From Branchiostoma floridae (taxonomy: Eukaryota > Chordata > Leptocardii > Amphioxiformes > Branchiostomatidae), in contig NC_049979.1 of assembly GCF_000003815.2 (NCBI RefSeq), positions 25,433,899 to 25,497,898 of the forward strand: DNA of 64,000 nucleotides, in the 5' to 3' direction. A program made the position numbers and the translations under genes. The notes below the pieces were generated by a model. That model did no database searches, had not been told where the DNA came from, and worked only from the letters and a program-made list of their open reading frames with translations. Shown here one piece after another: positions 1 through 11,175 of the stretch (the stretch's first letter is position 1; each line of letters begins with the position of its first letter).

Positions 1-1165
1 TGGAAATCCGCAATAAAAATCAAGCCTGGCTTTTCGTTAAGATCATAATATTCTATGATTTCTAATATTTTTCGTATATTGTCACTTATATTACGTCCTT
101 GTAAAAATCCTGTCTGATCGTATGAGACAAGGCTTGAGATTACATTTTTCATACGCAAGGCAATGCACTTTGATAAAATTCTGGTGTCACAATTTAACAA
201 TGTTATGGGTCGCCAGTTTTTCATACTAGTGGGGTTTTTATCTTGCCCAGTTGGGTCCTGTTTAAGAATTTGAGAAATGAGACCAATTTTTTGGGACTCA
301 GACAGATGCCCCACCTGAAATGAGTAATTGAATGAGTCTAGCATTGGTTGTTTTAAGATGTTAAAAAAAGTCTTATAAAAATCAGTAGGGAGTCCGTCAA
401 GACCTGGAGACTTTCCACTGGAAAAAGATTCGACAGCTAATTTCAATTCCTTTTCTGTTATCGGACCTTCACAACTGCTACATTGGCCAGATGATAAGAT
501 GGGGGCCGCTTTTGGAAAAAAGGGTAAGAATACATCACTGTCTAAAGACATGGGAGAATTTTCAAACGCATAAAGGTTAGCATAGAATTTTACTTGCTCC
601 TGCAGAATGTTTTGAGGCTCCGTGAAGATCAATCCATCTGAATTCACAAGTGTCGTCATGTTTTTCCTTGCATGACCCCTACTAACTAAGTTCATGAAAA
701 ATTTAGTACATTTTTCCCCCTGCTCCATAAATTTGGCTCTTCTGTTTGCGATTAAATTATTAGCTTTTGCTTGGTAAATTAATTCTAGTGCATATTTTTT
801 CCTTTGTAATTTATGAAAGGTGTCACTATCTGGGGATGCGTCTAATATTTTCTGCAGGCTGTCGATCTCACTGGTAAGGAGTGATTCAGACTTTTTACTT
901 TGTTTCCGTTTCCAAGACGAATATCTAATTATCTGACCGCGCACGGCACACTTGAACGATTCCCATACCATGTGAGGATTGGCTGAGCCATTATTAAACA
1001 AAAAGAATTCTGAAATAAAGCTAGAGATCTCCTTAAAAAATGTTGGATCATCTAAAAGTTCTTGATTGAATTTCCAGAAGCCAGGCCCTCTTGGTATTTC
1101 AGACCGAAATATTAAAGCCGGTGCTATCGAGGCTTTCTCAAGAATGTCTCGTTCACATGGATATC
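1..1165 (-). mobile_element. LINE (L1/Tx1-like) ORF2 fragment, reverse transcriptase
   Basis: Read on the minus strand, an open frame runs off the left edge of the window. It holds the linker before the RT (RGPGFWKFN near 1085, GEKCTKFFMNL near 700) and the first RT blocks: SGKSPGLDGLPTDFYK near 375-420, NWRPITLLNCD near 190-220, then QTGFLQGRNISDNIRKI and GLIFIADF at the edge. These motifs and their order are those of L1/Tx1-type non-LTR retrotransposons. The catalytic YADD block would lie to the left of the window. The frame closes at a stop near 1165. Similar protein-like sequence (KCEFEEIKPIL) continues to about 1260 in another frame, so the copy appears frameshifted and is probably dead. 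Confidence 0.85.
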
Positions 1166-1265
1166 TTTAATAAGTGTGTGTACATCAAGGATTACTAGTG
1201 TTGCATTTAGTATAGGTTTAATTTCTTCAAATTCACATTTTCTTATACGGTACCTGTTGGAATTT

Positions 1266-2226
1266 GGCAATGATTTAATACTGACGTATTCTATACTTAT
1301 ATTCAGTACTCTTTACTTATTCTATCTAAGAGAACTGAAAGTAGTCATCAGCTGGTTTAATTTTTGCGCTTTGATTTGCGCATGCGTGAGGTCAAAGGTT
1401 TTGGCTCATAGCCTGTAGATACGAGTATTTCTCGTCCAGACGTGTTTTCTTCACGTCTCAGGGACTTAAACGTTATCTTCGACAAAATGTACTATACCTA
1501 ATCCAGTTGCTACATTTTCAGTGCAGTTATATAGGTGTTCAGCACCATTTTTTCTCACCAAAAAAAAACAACTAAAAAGGACACGTTTAAAACACGAGGA
1601 CAAGATGAATGATAAGAACATCTCGGTATACTCATTAATCAGATAAAGACAAATCCGTAGAGCGAAAGGTTATTTCAATCTGTACTTCAATACTTTCGCT
1701 TCTACTAACTAGTTATCTATATATTTGTTATCACTTAGTTGTTATAGTCGTTGGTAGTTAGTCAATAGTTGCCTTGGTTATCAGTTATTACTTATTCTTA
1801 ATCCTTTCTTATTACATTCATCAAGTGGTTGTAAATGAATCATTTACCTTCTACAATTGTTGTGCAATGAAGTTAGCCATTATCATTTTCTTGTCACTTT
1901 ACTTGTTTTACTTGTTATGTAATCATTTTAGTTGCTGCATCTATTACTTAATTTACTGCCCTCATTCATTTGTTTCAACTATCGTAATCAGATAACTTAC
2001 ATTTTTCTTGAAACTTTACATTGTGTTTTTAACTCTTGCGACACAGATATACAATATAAAATACCTTGCTTCTCGGTAGCGACATCTGCTTTGGTGGAGT
2101 TGTTTTCCTGTAGGTCATGTTGGATGGCATGTCCAAGTTCATGATTCTCCTGCTGTAACAGGTCGAAATAAGAATTATGCAGCGAACCATCCAAAATGGA
2201 CTTAGAGTAGGTTACAATAGTTATAC
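1266..2226. other. AT-rich intergenic stretch, no gene seen
   Basis: No coding frame with recognisable protein character, RNA gene or clear repeat structure was seen here. The short open frames present have low-complexity hydrophobic translations typical of random AT-rich DNA. Confidence 0.5.
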
Positions 2227-2690
2227 AATGACAATGATCTTTATTGCATATTCCTGCCCAACATGGGCTAAATGCATTGGGTTAGATAACTTAAGTATAT
2301 GTGAAAGAGGTTACATTCTATATCATCTAAAATCTACATAGTCTCTTCTCTCCTTTTAAAACTTGTGTAAACAAATTTACAGAGCTTTTCCAATACGTAG
2401 TACTGTACTTTTTAGTCGACATACTGTAGCTGATTTCATCCTTGCTTAAACACGCATATTCATGATCTAGTTGAAGTGTACTTATAAGAGATTTGCGCAT
2501 CTCTGTGTATAGTGGGCATTCTAAAAGAAAATGTACTTCATTCTCTACATAAATATCGTTGCAAAATGTATACATTCTGTCGTTTGGAGGAGTCTGGTTG
2601 TGTCTACCAACTTTATTATACAAATGAAGCTGTTTATGTTGGCTATGAATAAAAACAGCGAGAGATACCGTCACTTCTACCGTCAATTCC
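2227..2690 (-). mobile_element. LINE 3' end fragment (ORF2 C-terminal, cysteine motif)
   Basis: A minus-strand frame (2327-2686) contains DRMYTFCNDIYVENEVHFLL followed by ECPLYTEMRKSLI. This is the C-x2-E/D-x-E-x-HFLLECP pattern found downstream of the RT in many invertebrate non-LTR elements. The 3' side (2227-2290, plus-strand coordinates) has the CTTTATTGCATATTCCTGCC type of tail common at LINE 3' ends. The 5' part is missing. It is not continuous with the LINE at 1-1165, and I cannot tell whether both come from one insertion. Confidence 0.7.
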
Positions 2691-2733
2691 GCCTAAGACG
2701 CCCAGTCAATTTAGAAGCATCTAACGTTACTAA

Positions 2734-3621
2734 GGCCCCGTTCATGATGGAAAAAATGAAACGGTTCTATCGGTTAGGCCTGGAAATCCGATAGCAAACG
2801 GCAGGAAACGGTTTGCATTTTGCGTTCACGATGCAAACTTGCAAACCGTTTCAGTTCCTTGAAAAGGCATGGTAATGCATGGTAATGCGACCTCTGACCC
2901 CTGAGGTTGTTGTGATCTTGCCCAAACTTGTACTTCTGTGTCAGATTATTGGTCTTTGGTCGAAATTGAACCAATGTCTTACTGAATTCGAAGCTGGGTT
3001 CTGTTATGACCTTGGAAATGCCGCTGGAAACATTGTGGTCCCGATATATGCCATGCTATGACATTTCAACTGGATCTCCTGACAAATTCCCCTTGTGATA
3101 TCAGGACTGCTGGCTCCTCAGTCGACCAGGAGGCGGCCCGATAATAAAAAGGAATTTTACGATTGAAAACGCTGCCGAAACACCCGAATGACAGATTAGA
3201 AATTGTACTTTTCCCCGGTGGCGCCACCAAATATGAACGCACATGCCCGGATGTAAAACGGATCGCGCCGCTTTTGCGTTCATGATGCAAATTCGCAATT
3301 CCGGATAAGGAAGAAACAGTTTCAATACTACCTCGCGAGGAGGTTCCGAACAAACCGTTTCCTATCGCTTCAGATGACATTGGTTCAATTTCGATCAAAG
3401 ACCAATAATCTGACACAGAAGTACAAGTTTGGGCAAGATCACAAACAACCTCAGGGGTCAGAGGTCGCATTACCATGCATTACCATGCCTTTTCAAGGAA
3501 CTGAAACGGTTTGCAAGTTTGCATCGAGAACGCAAAATGCAAACCGTTTCCTGTCGTTTGCTGTCGGATTTCCAGACCTAACCGATAGAACCGTTTCATT
3601 TTTTGCATCATGAACGGGGCC
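2734..3621. mobile_element. Harbinger-like inverted-repeat element (MITE), TAA target duplication
   Basis: Two arms of about 250 bp (2734-2984 and 3372-3621) are inverted copies of each other. The outer ends read GGCCCCGTTCATGATG and, at the right, CATCATGAACGGGGCC. The element is flanked on both sides by TAA (2731-2733 and 3622-3624). Three-base TWA duplications with GGCCCCGTT-type ends are characteristic of PIF/Harbinger elements. The roughly 390-bp centre has no transposase frame, so it is non-autonomous. Its short open frames are shadows of the arms. Arms differ by several substitutions and small indels, so it is not very young. Confidence 0.85.
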
Positions 3622-3624
3622 TAA

Positions 3625-6480
3625 TGTATACACAGTATGAGAAATATCCTTGTATGAACATTTCTTATCCTGGTGTTCGAGATAATCTGATTGATAACAA
3701 AAGTTCAATGTGGCCGCCTCAGGGTTGGGGGAGCCGGTGGAATAAGGGGAATCGTTGCCAACAAAAAATGTAAACAATACGGTAACAGCCAGGACCAGGC
3801 TAACTTAGAACCGACCACATCTATGAGTCAAAGTCTAATTGATGTATTACTCCCCAAAGAGACCCGAGACGCGTGCTTTGAGCGGTGAGAAATTTCATTT
3901 TAGCCAGCCGAACTGATCTCAAAAGTTAGAATGGTCAAAGCTTGTTTGTAACTGAAGAAATTAGCCGGTAAAGTTTGGCAGCCGCGCGCCAGGTCGGAGG
4001 CACACAATCCTGGGTTCTGAGTGGTGCGGTTGTACATTAACAGCGAAAAAGTGCCTCTTGTGGGGATTGACTAACTGTAGTTTGTAATTGCTATAAACAA
4101 ATATAGGGTAGATGTACTCAACATAGAATGAAAAATATGCTAATATTCGCAGTAGCTTCATTATGAACGCGCCCATGTTAAACACGTATTATAGCATAGA
4201 AGTCTATGGGAAGAAAAAAACTCATCCATCAGACCTTATATAAAAGAGCAAACGTCCATCCTGGTGTGAGTGGATCAAATAAATCTGTGAAGACATGCAG
4301 TTTGTACTATACGTACGTACAAACCTAGGAAGGCACATCAGTTCTACTTGAGGGAACTTGATGTTATGTTGATACGTTTCATTGGTAATAATAACATAGT
4401 TGCAACTGGGTGTACTTTTTTTTTCTGGGTGACCTACATGTAGTTTATGCAACGTGCAATTTGACAATAAGTCCTTTGTGTCTGAGCGGCAAATTGTCAT
4501 ACGAATCACATACCAACTGCCCTAATTTGATCAAAATATATATATAAATCTACTAAAGCCTTTGTCCATCTTTGCATAATAATCTATTCATAACCCCAGA
4601 TCTTTAATTCAGCCAGGAATCTAAAACACTTCCTATTGTAGGATTTTGGCACCAAAACACAACATGTTCCCTACTACCTCCATTTATAATGACTTCTAAA
4701 ACATATTTTTTCAACATATCACTTGTTAATATACGACCAAGAGATCACCAGTACAATATGTGTTGAACTATTCTTCGGACCGAAGCCGGTGTGTTACAAC
4801 GGGTGGTTGTACCGGCTGTGCGGTTACAGGTACACCCGATGTACGTACGTACCTCCCGTCTGGTGTTATGAAATCCTGGGTTGTCCATGGCGAACAGCAA
4901 GATTTTTCTGCAACTCTTTGTTGAGCCTTCGGACTGTTGGTGACGCTATTCAAAACGGTATACTATCAGCTGCAGTTTGATATGGCAGTGGTTGGAATCC
5001 AGAATTTGTTGAACCAATGCGAGACAATCTTGGAGAACGTGTGACTGCAGACGTGCTTGAGCAACTTGTGAGGTAGTAAGATGACAAGACAACTGCGCCC
5101 AAGGCTATCACATAGTGCAGAAACTGCTGGCCCTCTTCTTGGAAGACCGTCGTTTGGGTTAGAAACAGGTTGTACAGTACAATAACATGCGACCTCGGGC
5201 CCAGTACATACTGGTTTCCGGGTCGTTGTATATGCAGAACTGTGGTGAAAAATCACTATAAAATGACGAAAATGCCTCAAAATGAGATTTACAACGAAGT
5301 ATTTTCCTTTATGATGATGAATCATATGTTACATGTGATATAAATAACCTTGAAAGACTTCAAAAGTAATTATAAAAGAAATGACCCAAATGAACGGACA
5401 CGAACCATACGTACACCGGATTTGACTCGACGATTATGTGCTTGTACCATGCATAGTAATGATCGATGTATGTCTGTATGTTTATTGAACAATTTTCAAA
5501 TTTCTCAAATGGAAAAGTATGATATTTCATACGAATTTTGGTGACGCGGAGTATTTTCACTGTCGGCGGATGGCTTGCCAAACTATTGATCTATCCTATT
5601 TGTGAAAGATAAGAAAAAAACATGGTTCATGGGTCCGACTGCGTGCAAGTTTGGTGTTCTATCTGCGGTAGCCTACCAGCGATGATTACATTGCTTCTAA
5701 TGCAAACTCAAAAGCAAACATTTTCTTTATCATCCACCATGTTTCTTTTTCAACGTTATACGATAATCTGTTTCCCGGCCCACATCTGTAGGTTTATGAA
5801 TCGATAAACCAGTTATTTATTTAGTGTTTTCAAGTATAGAATTCTGACCTTCTTCCCATCAAATAAATCAAAAGACATTTCTAAGTTAGTCTGAAAACGG
5901 ATAACGTTACAACTTAGGTTTTATGGTACTGTTCTAACTGAATCAAAAATCGCTGTATGATAAGAAATGTATCCAAAATAGTTTTTCGGAAATAAAAGGA
6001 CGTTTACTTTTGATACTTGGTGCAAAATAGAAGGCATAATCTGGATGCTACCTATCGCGGCCTTAAAGTTACACAGAGCTAACTAACCACAAGAAGTGGA
6101 CCAAGTGCAAGGACGGTCAAGACTGTAGTGTAAAACTGTGGTTGGTATTTTGGCACCTGTTTCATCACTTTGCAGTTTTTTTTCTATGATCTTCTATTTG
6201 CTTTTGGACAGACGATGACAATGTGGCGCTACACTCAAGTTTTGTAATTTATATCAACAGTGCCACATACACGGTACAGACAGTGAGAAACCTTTCCCAA
6301 GGGCACAACGTCGGGGGTACGACCGCCGGGGGAACATCCTCATAGTCAGCGGCTAAGATGTGCAAAGGTAAGGTGAGACAGGTCGTAATATAACCCAATG
6401 GATCTATTTTGTGTCCAAAATGCAACCGCTTCAGGAAAAAAAAATTCAAAAGATATCGCATGTCCCAAAAATTGAGCGGT
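3625..6480. other. Intergenic, no gene seen
   Basis: I found no frame with protein-like character, no RNA gene and no convincing inverted repeat in this 2.9-kb stretch. Short ACGT-rich runs occur near 4313 and 4840. They are too short to call. Confidence 0.5.
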
Positions 6481-6487
6481 CCCTCTC

Positions 6488-6565
6488 AATTTAAATATAC
6501 CGCGCGCGCGCGCGACTTCCGGGTACCCGTCATGCCAAATTCTTAGTGACCTCTGACCTCTGCTG
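6488..6565 (+). promoter_or_regulatory. Candidate RWDD2 promoter: AT box, CG run, ETS site, DR1 half-site pair
   Basis: Upstream of the RWDD2 start there is a TTTAAATATA run (6490-6499), an alternating CG tract (6501-6514), an ETS-type ACTTCCGG (6515-6522) and TGACCTCTGACCT (6547-6559). On the minus strand the last is AGGTCA-G-AGGTCA, a perfect DR1 nuclear-receptor element. The start codon is about 180 bases downstream. Promoter function is inferred from position and motif content only. Confidence 0.45.
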
Positions 6566-6740
6566 GAACAGCTGGGGAAAGTTTTTCGGAATGCGTTTTC
6601 ACGCTGTCTTCTCGAGACAACAACAGCAAGTCCAAAGATATATAAGCGTACTAGTAACCCTGTCTGTATTTGCCGCTACCTACCGGATATACAGATACAG
6701 CGCAAATGCTTTCTTGGACATGTTAACTTAAAGCGACTCG

Positions 6741-7061
6741 ATGGCCGATCTCACATCAGCACTCGAGTTGCAGCTGTCGGAGATCGAACTACTGACCAGT
6801 ATGTTCCCCGGACAGGGAGAGCTGGTCCTAGATGACCCCGCCTCCCTAGCGGATGTCCGGCAGTACGTGGACGGACAGACGGATGCACCGCCGGCAGCAC
6901 GACTGGAGTTCACGGTCAACCTTAAGGAACCGCAACAGGTAACGTAGAGTACAAGGTCCACTGGGTTGGACAAAGGCAGCGCTTGCTTCTATTAAAAGTA
7001 AGTTTTAAAGCACATGTGACCATGTACCGCCAGACTGAAGCGGTTAGAGAGACAACAAGTG

Positions 7062-7092
<31 letters not shown>

Positions 7093-8559
7093 GCAGTATT
7101 ATATTCATGATTTTATTATATAAAATCATAATCTATATTAATTTGATTGCTGTGGATAACATCCTCTTGGCACTCCAAAACCAAGGAGCTTTTATCAAAG
7201 TTGATAAAAGCTCCTTGGCAAAACTGATGAGAGCATGTAAAAACAAATAAAACTTGAGCACAGCCTTGGTCAGGAACTGGCTTTGCAAAAAATGACTGAA
7301 CAGTCATTTTCTTCTTTCACCCTCTGCTTCTTTGACTTTGGAAGACTTGGCTCATTGGTGTCCATGTTTCGATATCCTCTTTTTAAAAAAAAATTTTGAG
7401 CATATATTTGTGCAAATCATGAGGTTTCTTCATACGATATAATAACCAAGGAGGTTAAATATAGACAACGCAGCCTTTTTTGACATGGACGAAAATTGAT
7501 GTCATCCATATAATCAAGATAATTTGGAATTACTCAAGCTAAACAATAAGTAATGAGCATGCTAGCTTTTGGGTTCAATTGGAAAAGTGAGGTTTTTCAT
7601 AGTATCATGATAGTATGTGGAGTAAAGGCAACAAGCAAGATATGGCAGACAGAACCACCTTGGTCATGGTAATACAAATTCTAAAGTTACAGAAAAAACA
7701 AATATTGAACAGCAAAAGCTCTTTATTCATTACAAAAGTTGTACATTGAAAACAAACCTTTTTCTTTAAAAATGAATTATGATTTTCTATTTATTTTGCA
7801 GATTGTTCATAACTGTGCATCATAAGAAGAAAGACTTGCACGAAGCTTTTCAACCTGCTTGCACTAAGTTTTTCTTTTTCAATGTTTCAGGTCTCCATCC
7901 AGTGCTCCTTTCCTCATGAGTATCCTGAAGCACTGCCTGACATCAGTGTCTGGACTTCCTCTATGACTCGTCAGAGCCAGTCTCAACTCAACCTGGAGCT
8001 GTCACAGTACCTACAGTCCCTTCCCCGCGGAGAGCTCTGCGTAAACTCAGCCCTGGAGTGGGTACAGGATAACGCATCCAGGTTTCTCGAATCAGCTAGC
8101 CCCTCGAAAGGGACGAGTCCAGCCAACGTTGCGTCTCGGACATTTGCCCGATACTGGATCTACAGCCACCACATACAGAGCAAGTTCAAAAGGAGGGACC
8201 TGAACGAATGGGCAGGTAAACTGGGAGTAACTGGATTCTACCTCCCCGGCAAACCTGGAATCATCTGTGTGGAGGGAGGGAGGGAACGATGCGAAGAGTA
8301 CTGGAAATGGGTTCGGGAACTGAATTGGAAGAAGATTTCCTTGCGCCACCACGAAGAAACGGAGGTGGCGGAGGGACAGACCGTAGACAGCCTTCGAAAG
8401 TTCCAGGGATTTGGGGAGAAAGTTTTTGGTGCCCATAACTTTCATGGTAGAAACTTCCACATGGACCTAGGGGAATTCTATCAGTTCTTGAAGGAACACC
8501 AATGTGAGACCATCTATGCCATTCTTTTTGGTGTTGAAGGCAAGAGTACAGACAGTTGA
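6741..8559 (+). CDS. RWDD2: RWD domain-containing protein 2 (RWDD2A/RWDD2B orthologue), two exons
   Basis: Exon 1 is 6741-6938 (residues 1-66) and ends at donor CAG|gtaacg. Exon 2 is 7891-8559 (residues 67-288 plus TGA) after acceptor tttcag. Both junctions are phase 0. Residues about 8-125 form an RWD domain (LQLSEIELLTSMFPGQGEL, then SIQCSFPHEYPEALP). Residues about 150-285 match the DUF1115 region (WIYSHHI, TGFYLPGKPGIICVEG, RCEEYWKWVRELNWKKIS, ILFGVEGKSTDS). The human family members are about 290-320 residues, so 288 is full length. RWD folds are protein-interaction modules related to the UBC fold. The biochemical role of RWDD2 proteins is not established. The start ATG is the first in frame and fits the family N-terminus. 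No frameshift is visible. Confidence 0.95.
7059..7092. repeat. (AAC)n microsatellite in RWDD2 intron
   Basis: About ten AAC units, ending in CAG, in the only intron of the RWDD2 gene. A polyasparagine open frame starting here is a by-product of the repeat. Confidence 0.9.
7181..7218. repeat. Perfect 18-bp inverted repeat with 2-nt loop
   Basis: CCAAGGAGCTTTTATCAA (7181-7198) is followed after AG by its exact reverse complement (7201-7218). It lies in the RWDD2 intron. It could be a folded transposon remnant, an RNA hairpin in the pre-mRNA, or an assembly fold-back. Confidence 0.9.
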
Positions 8560-9160
8560 TGGAATTACATTAGACCTTAGAATAACCTACAAAAATACTT
8601 ACATACCAGCGTTGGCCAGTGTGCAGAAAAAGGAATAATTTAGTGCCATTATAGATGTCTTTGAATCATTGATCTCCAAACAGATAAGGACAGTATAAAA
8701 AAAAGACAAAATTGTTTCGTCGCTCAGGCTCCCTTTTACACAAACAGGTTGGAATGAGGAGCTTTAGAAATGTGCTGATTTTGCCTTTGTATATCTGCTT
8801 GGAGAGTAGATTATCCTCATGAATTCGGGTGAGTTTCCTGGGCTAATAAGGACTCCACACCAGTGCCATACCATGGAAATGATGACATGACTTAAAATTT
8901 TGACAGCTACATACGTGTACATGTTTTTTTTGGTGACATGAATACGTGTTCCTGTGTCAAAGTGTCTAAATTTTGATACTAGTAGTGAATCTGAAGAATG
9001 ATTTTGTACAGCCTTTTCTAGACTTATCATAATTAAGAGAACAAAGCCTGTGTCAACATCATTAGATGATAAGGTTATAGACCTCTGAGAATGATGTAAT
9101 CATAATTCACAAAAGTGATAAAAGACGGGAAATACATGTATCATCATAATTAGAGATCGG
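8560..9160. other. Downstream of RWDD2, no further gene seen
   Basis: Presumed 3' untranslated and intergenic DNA. I did not find a canonical AATAAA close to the RWDD2 stop, so the transcript end is not placed. Confidence 0.4.
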
Positions 9161-9169
9161 CGACCTCAT

Positions 9170-9520
9170 ACCTCCATGAAATATTTAGCGCTTTTGCAAA
9201 TTTTGTGCAAATGACTAAACATTTACATGATTTATGTATGGTGATGTTCATCATTGACTAACAGTACATGTCACAAGTATAAAATTACCATCATAAATAT
9301 TTAACGTTAAGTGGTTTTGAATTTTTTGCATATATTATACTAATTATTTCCTCATTTGCATAAATTTGTATCTGGTACCTGCCCATGTTCCACCTATCAT
9401 AATTTACATGTCTTACATTGATTGAAGTCCATTTATTGAAAACAATCAAATTATGCAATTTCCTCACTGATTATGCATATAAGTCCTCATTTGCTTAACA
9501 TGTATATTTTTATGAACATC
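9170..9520. repeat. AT-rich repeat with ATTTGCAT-type cores
   Basis: Several copies of a palindrome-like motif (ATTATGCA...TCCTCATTTGCATAA) occur here, near 9345 and 9470, with a related copy near 10895. The same motif forms a clearer array at 60.1-60.5 kb, so this is a dispersed repeat family. Confidence 0.6.
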
Positions 9521-10017
9521 TTTGCCTAAGCTATCTGCATGCCTTAAGTGATGGAAATCCCTTGTTCCTTTCTGCATTTGTTCTCTTTGGAATGTCTTGC
9601 ACTTATCCTCTTTGGAATGACAAAAATGCCTGTGCAGTTTCCAAATTAAATGTTAGGGGGGCTCAAACTTGCCCGATTTTGTTATGACCCTGAAAGCTAT
9701 CTGACACCCAAATGTCAAACCGTATCATGTCCAGGACTAGAGATATATTGAAAAAACTGTATAAAGAGACTCTTTTTACGCAACCATTGCTTTATTCTCA
9801 CCGACGTTTTGGTGTCTGTCAGTTGTAGACTAAATGTCGCAGCTCATACATGGTATCTGATATATAGTCTGTCTTTACAGTATCTTGCAGTTTGTCCTTT
9901 GGATGTACCAGTAGGTTTCTCAGTGTGGTTTTCAGCTTGACTGCTGTAGTGATGTTGTGTTTCCTGAATATTCTCTCAAGAGGTTCAGTGATGACTTTGA
10001 TGTATGGTAGGTCACCA

Positions 10018-10253
10018 TAGCCTCCATAGCAGGCTCTCTGGGGCCTTTTTTGGGCTCATAATACACTTTTGCTGGCCATTTCTATTTTTACTCGATCGCT
10101 GATTGCTGGCCNNNNNNNNNNNNNNNNNNNNNNNNNNNNNNNNNNNNNNNNNNNNNNNNNNNNNNNNNNNNNNNNNNNNNNNNNNNNNNNNNNNNNNNNN
10201 NNNNNNNNNNNATGAACCCCAAAAAGGCCCCAGAGAGCCTGCTATGGAGGCTA
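10018..10253. mobile_element. Small inverted-repeat element containing the assembly gap
   Basis: Arms at 10018-10059 and 10212-10253 are near-perfect inverted copies (TAGCCTCCATAGCAGGCTCT at the left end). They are flanked by the direct repeat AGGTCACC (10009-10016 and 10254-10261), an 8-bp target duplication that falls within the Penelope-like frame. The interior is mostly the 100-N gap (10112-10211), so true length and content are unknown. The 8-bp duplication fits hAT or Mutator-type elements. Confidence 0.75.
10112..10211. other. Assembly gap, 100 N
   Basis: Exactly 100 ambiguous bases, a conventional filler length. It sits between the arms of an inverted repeat, a common place for assembly breaks. 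Open frames drawn through it are not real. Confidence 1.
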
Positions 10254-10339
10254 AGGTCACCCTTCCTTTCGATATTTCCTCTTGTTTCTTGTTGTCTTTC
10301 CTCTGCTTGGTTCTGTTGCTCGACTTTGCCTGAATGTCC

Positions 10340-10495
10340 ATTCAGGGTAAAAGTGACACTAGACTGATATCACTTACCAAGTTGGCAACTACACGCATAA
10401 CTTTAACTTCCATAATGGTACAACTATCCAACTATAGCTTCACTTCAATAGTTATATGTCATCCATAAAATTTCCTTGCTGTGGCCTTTAAGTTG
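10340..10495. mobile_element. Partial copy of the GGCCACAGCAAG-ended MITE
   Basis: The stretch from about 10345 (AAAGTGACACTAGACTGATA) to the right-hand end (TCATCCATAAAATTTCCTTG, then CTGTGGCC) matches the right half of the element at 60831-61281, including ACAACTATCCAACTA. The left half is missing, so it is a truncated copy. Confidence 0.6.
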
Positions 10496-11094
10496 GAATT
10501 CTGACTTTCGTAACAGCTTGCAGCACCTTTTGAAGGTTTCAAAAACTGTGTAGTTCAATGGCCGGAGAAAAAAAATGTGTATGACCCATTCTTACATAAA
10601 CTGCATGTAACAAATATGAAATTCCATCATCTAATAAAGAGTATAGCCTTTCTTATCAATTATTAATTCTTATTAATTACTCATTATGCAATAAGGTTCT
10701 AGTTAGCAGCATGATTTTTATAAATTCACTACTTCCCAAACTACACATTTTGCAAATGCTATGAATAATAATAACTGTAATAATTATAATATGAACTGTA
10801 ATTACTAAAATCGATTCTGTTAATTAAGTCTTAATACCTTTACGTCATATGTTGTGATTTATCACTTAGATATTATACGATTCTGCATAGATTCTGCAAA
10901 TTATGTCCTGATTTGCATAATTCATAATTTGATGGGTATGAAATTCCTTCAGCACCAATAAAGTAACGTTTTGGTCTATAAACTATTTAAGAGATTTATG
11001 AAGTCTGTGTTTCAAACATCTTCAAATTGTGTGCAATTTTTACATTGAATGGTTAACACGTTTTATATTTATTACAATTTATATGGCATATAAC

Positions 11095-11175
11095 TTTCTG
11101 TCAGTCGATATGCAAATGAGCATCCCGTGACGTCACGTGCAGTGCAGGGAGAACCAATATGGCGGACTCCGGGTG
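11095..11175 (+). promoter_or_regulatory. Candidate promoter with CRE/E-box and ATGGCGG (YY1-like) start
   Basis: In otherwise AT-rich DNA there is a CpG-richer patch with TGACGTCACGTG (a CRE overlapping an E-box) and CAATATGGCGGACTCCGG followed by GTGAGAGG, a good splice donor. AATATGGCGG is the YY1 pattern often at chordate housekeeping starts. Read as coding, it gives MADSG up to the donor. The most economical reading is a 5' exon of the next plus-strand gene, CLASRP, joined to the acceptor at 18728. In that join the MADSG frame stops at once and would be a tiny upstream ORF. This is inference. Confidence 0.4.

Larger units (their letters stand above)
9840..10337 (-). mobile_element. Penelope-like element fragment, split by an insertion
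   Basis: On the minus strand, 10016 down to about 9846 reads GDLPYIKVITEPLERIFRKH, then NITTAVKLKTTLRNLLVHPK and DKLQDTVKTDYI. This is the sequence that links the RT thumb to the GIY-YIG region in Penelope-like elements (PYI-G--E-L-RIFRKH--- then T-R-LLV-PKD). The frame continues on the far side of an inserted element as GNIERKGD (10257-10285), preceded by a basic, glutamine-rich stretch. The fragment is short and ends in stops, so it is a relic. Confidence 0.7.

Noticed and set aside
10012-10341. ORFs crossing the N gap
   Set aside because: They depend on 100 unknown bases and on the arms of an inverted repeat.
11156-11171. MADSG as the first coding exon of the zinc-finger or CLASRP protein
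   Set aside because: Joining its phase-2 end to the 15023 or 18729 acceptors gives an immediate stop in both cases. Kept only as a possible 5' UTR exon.
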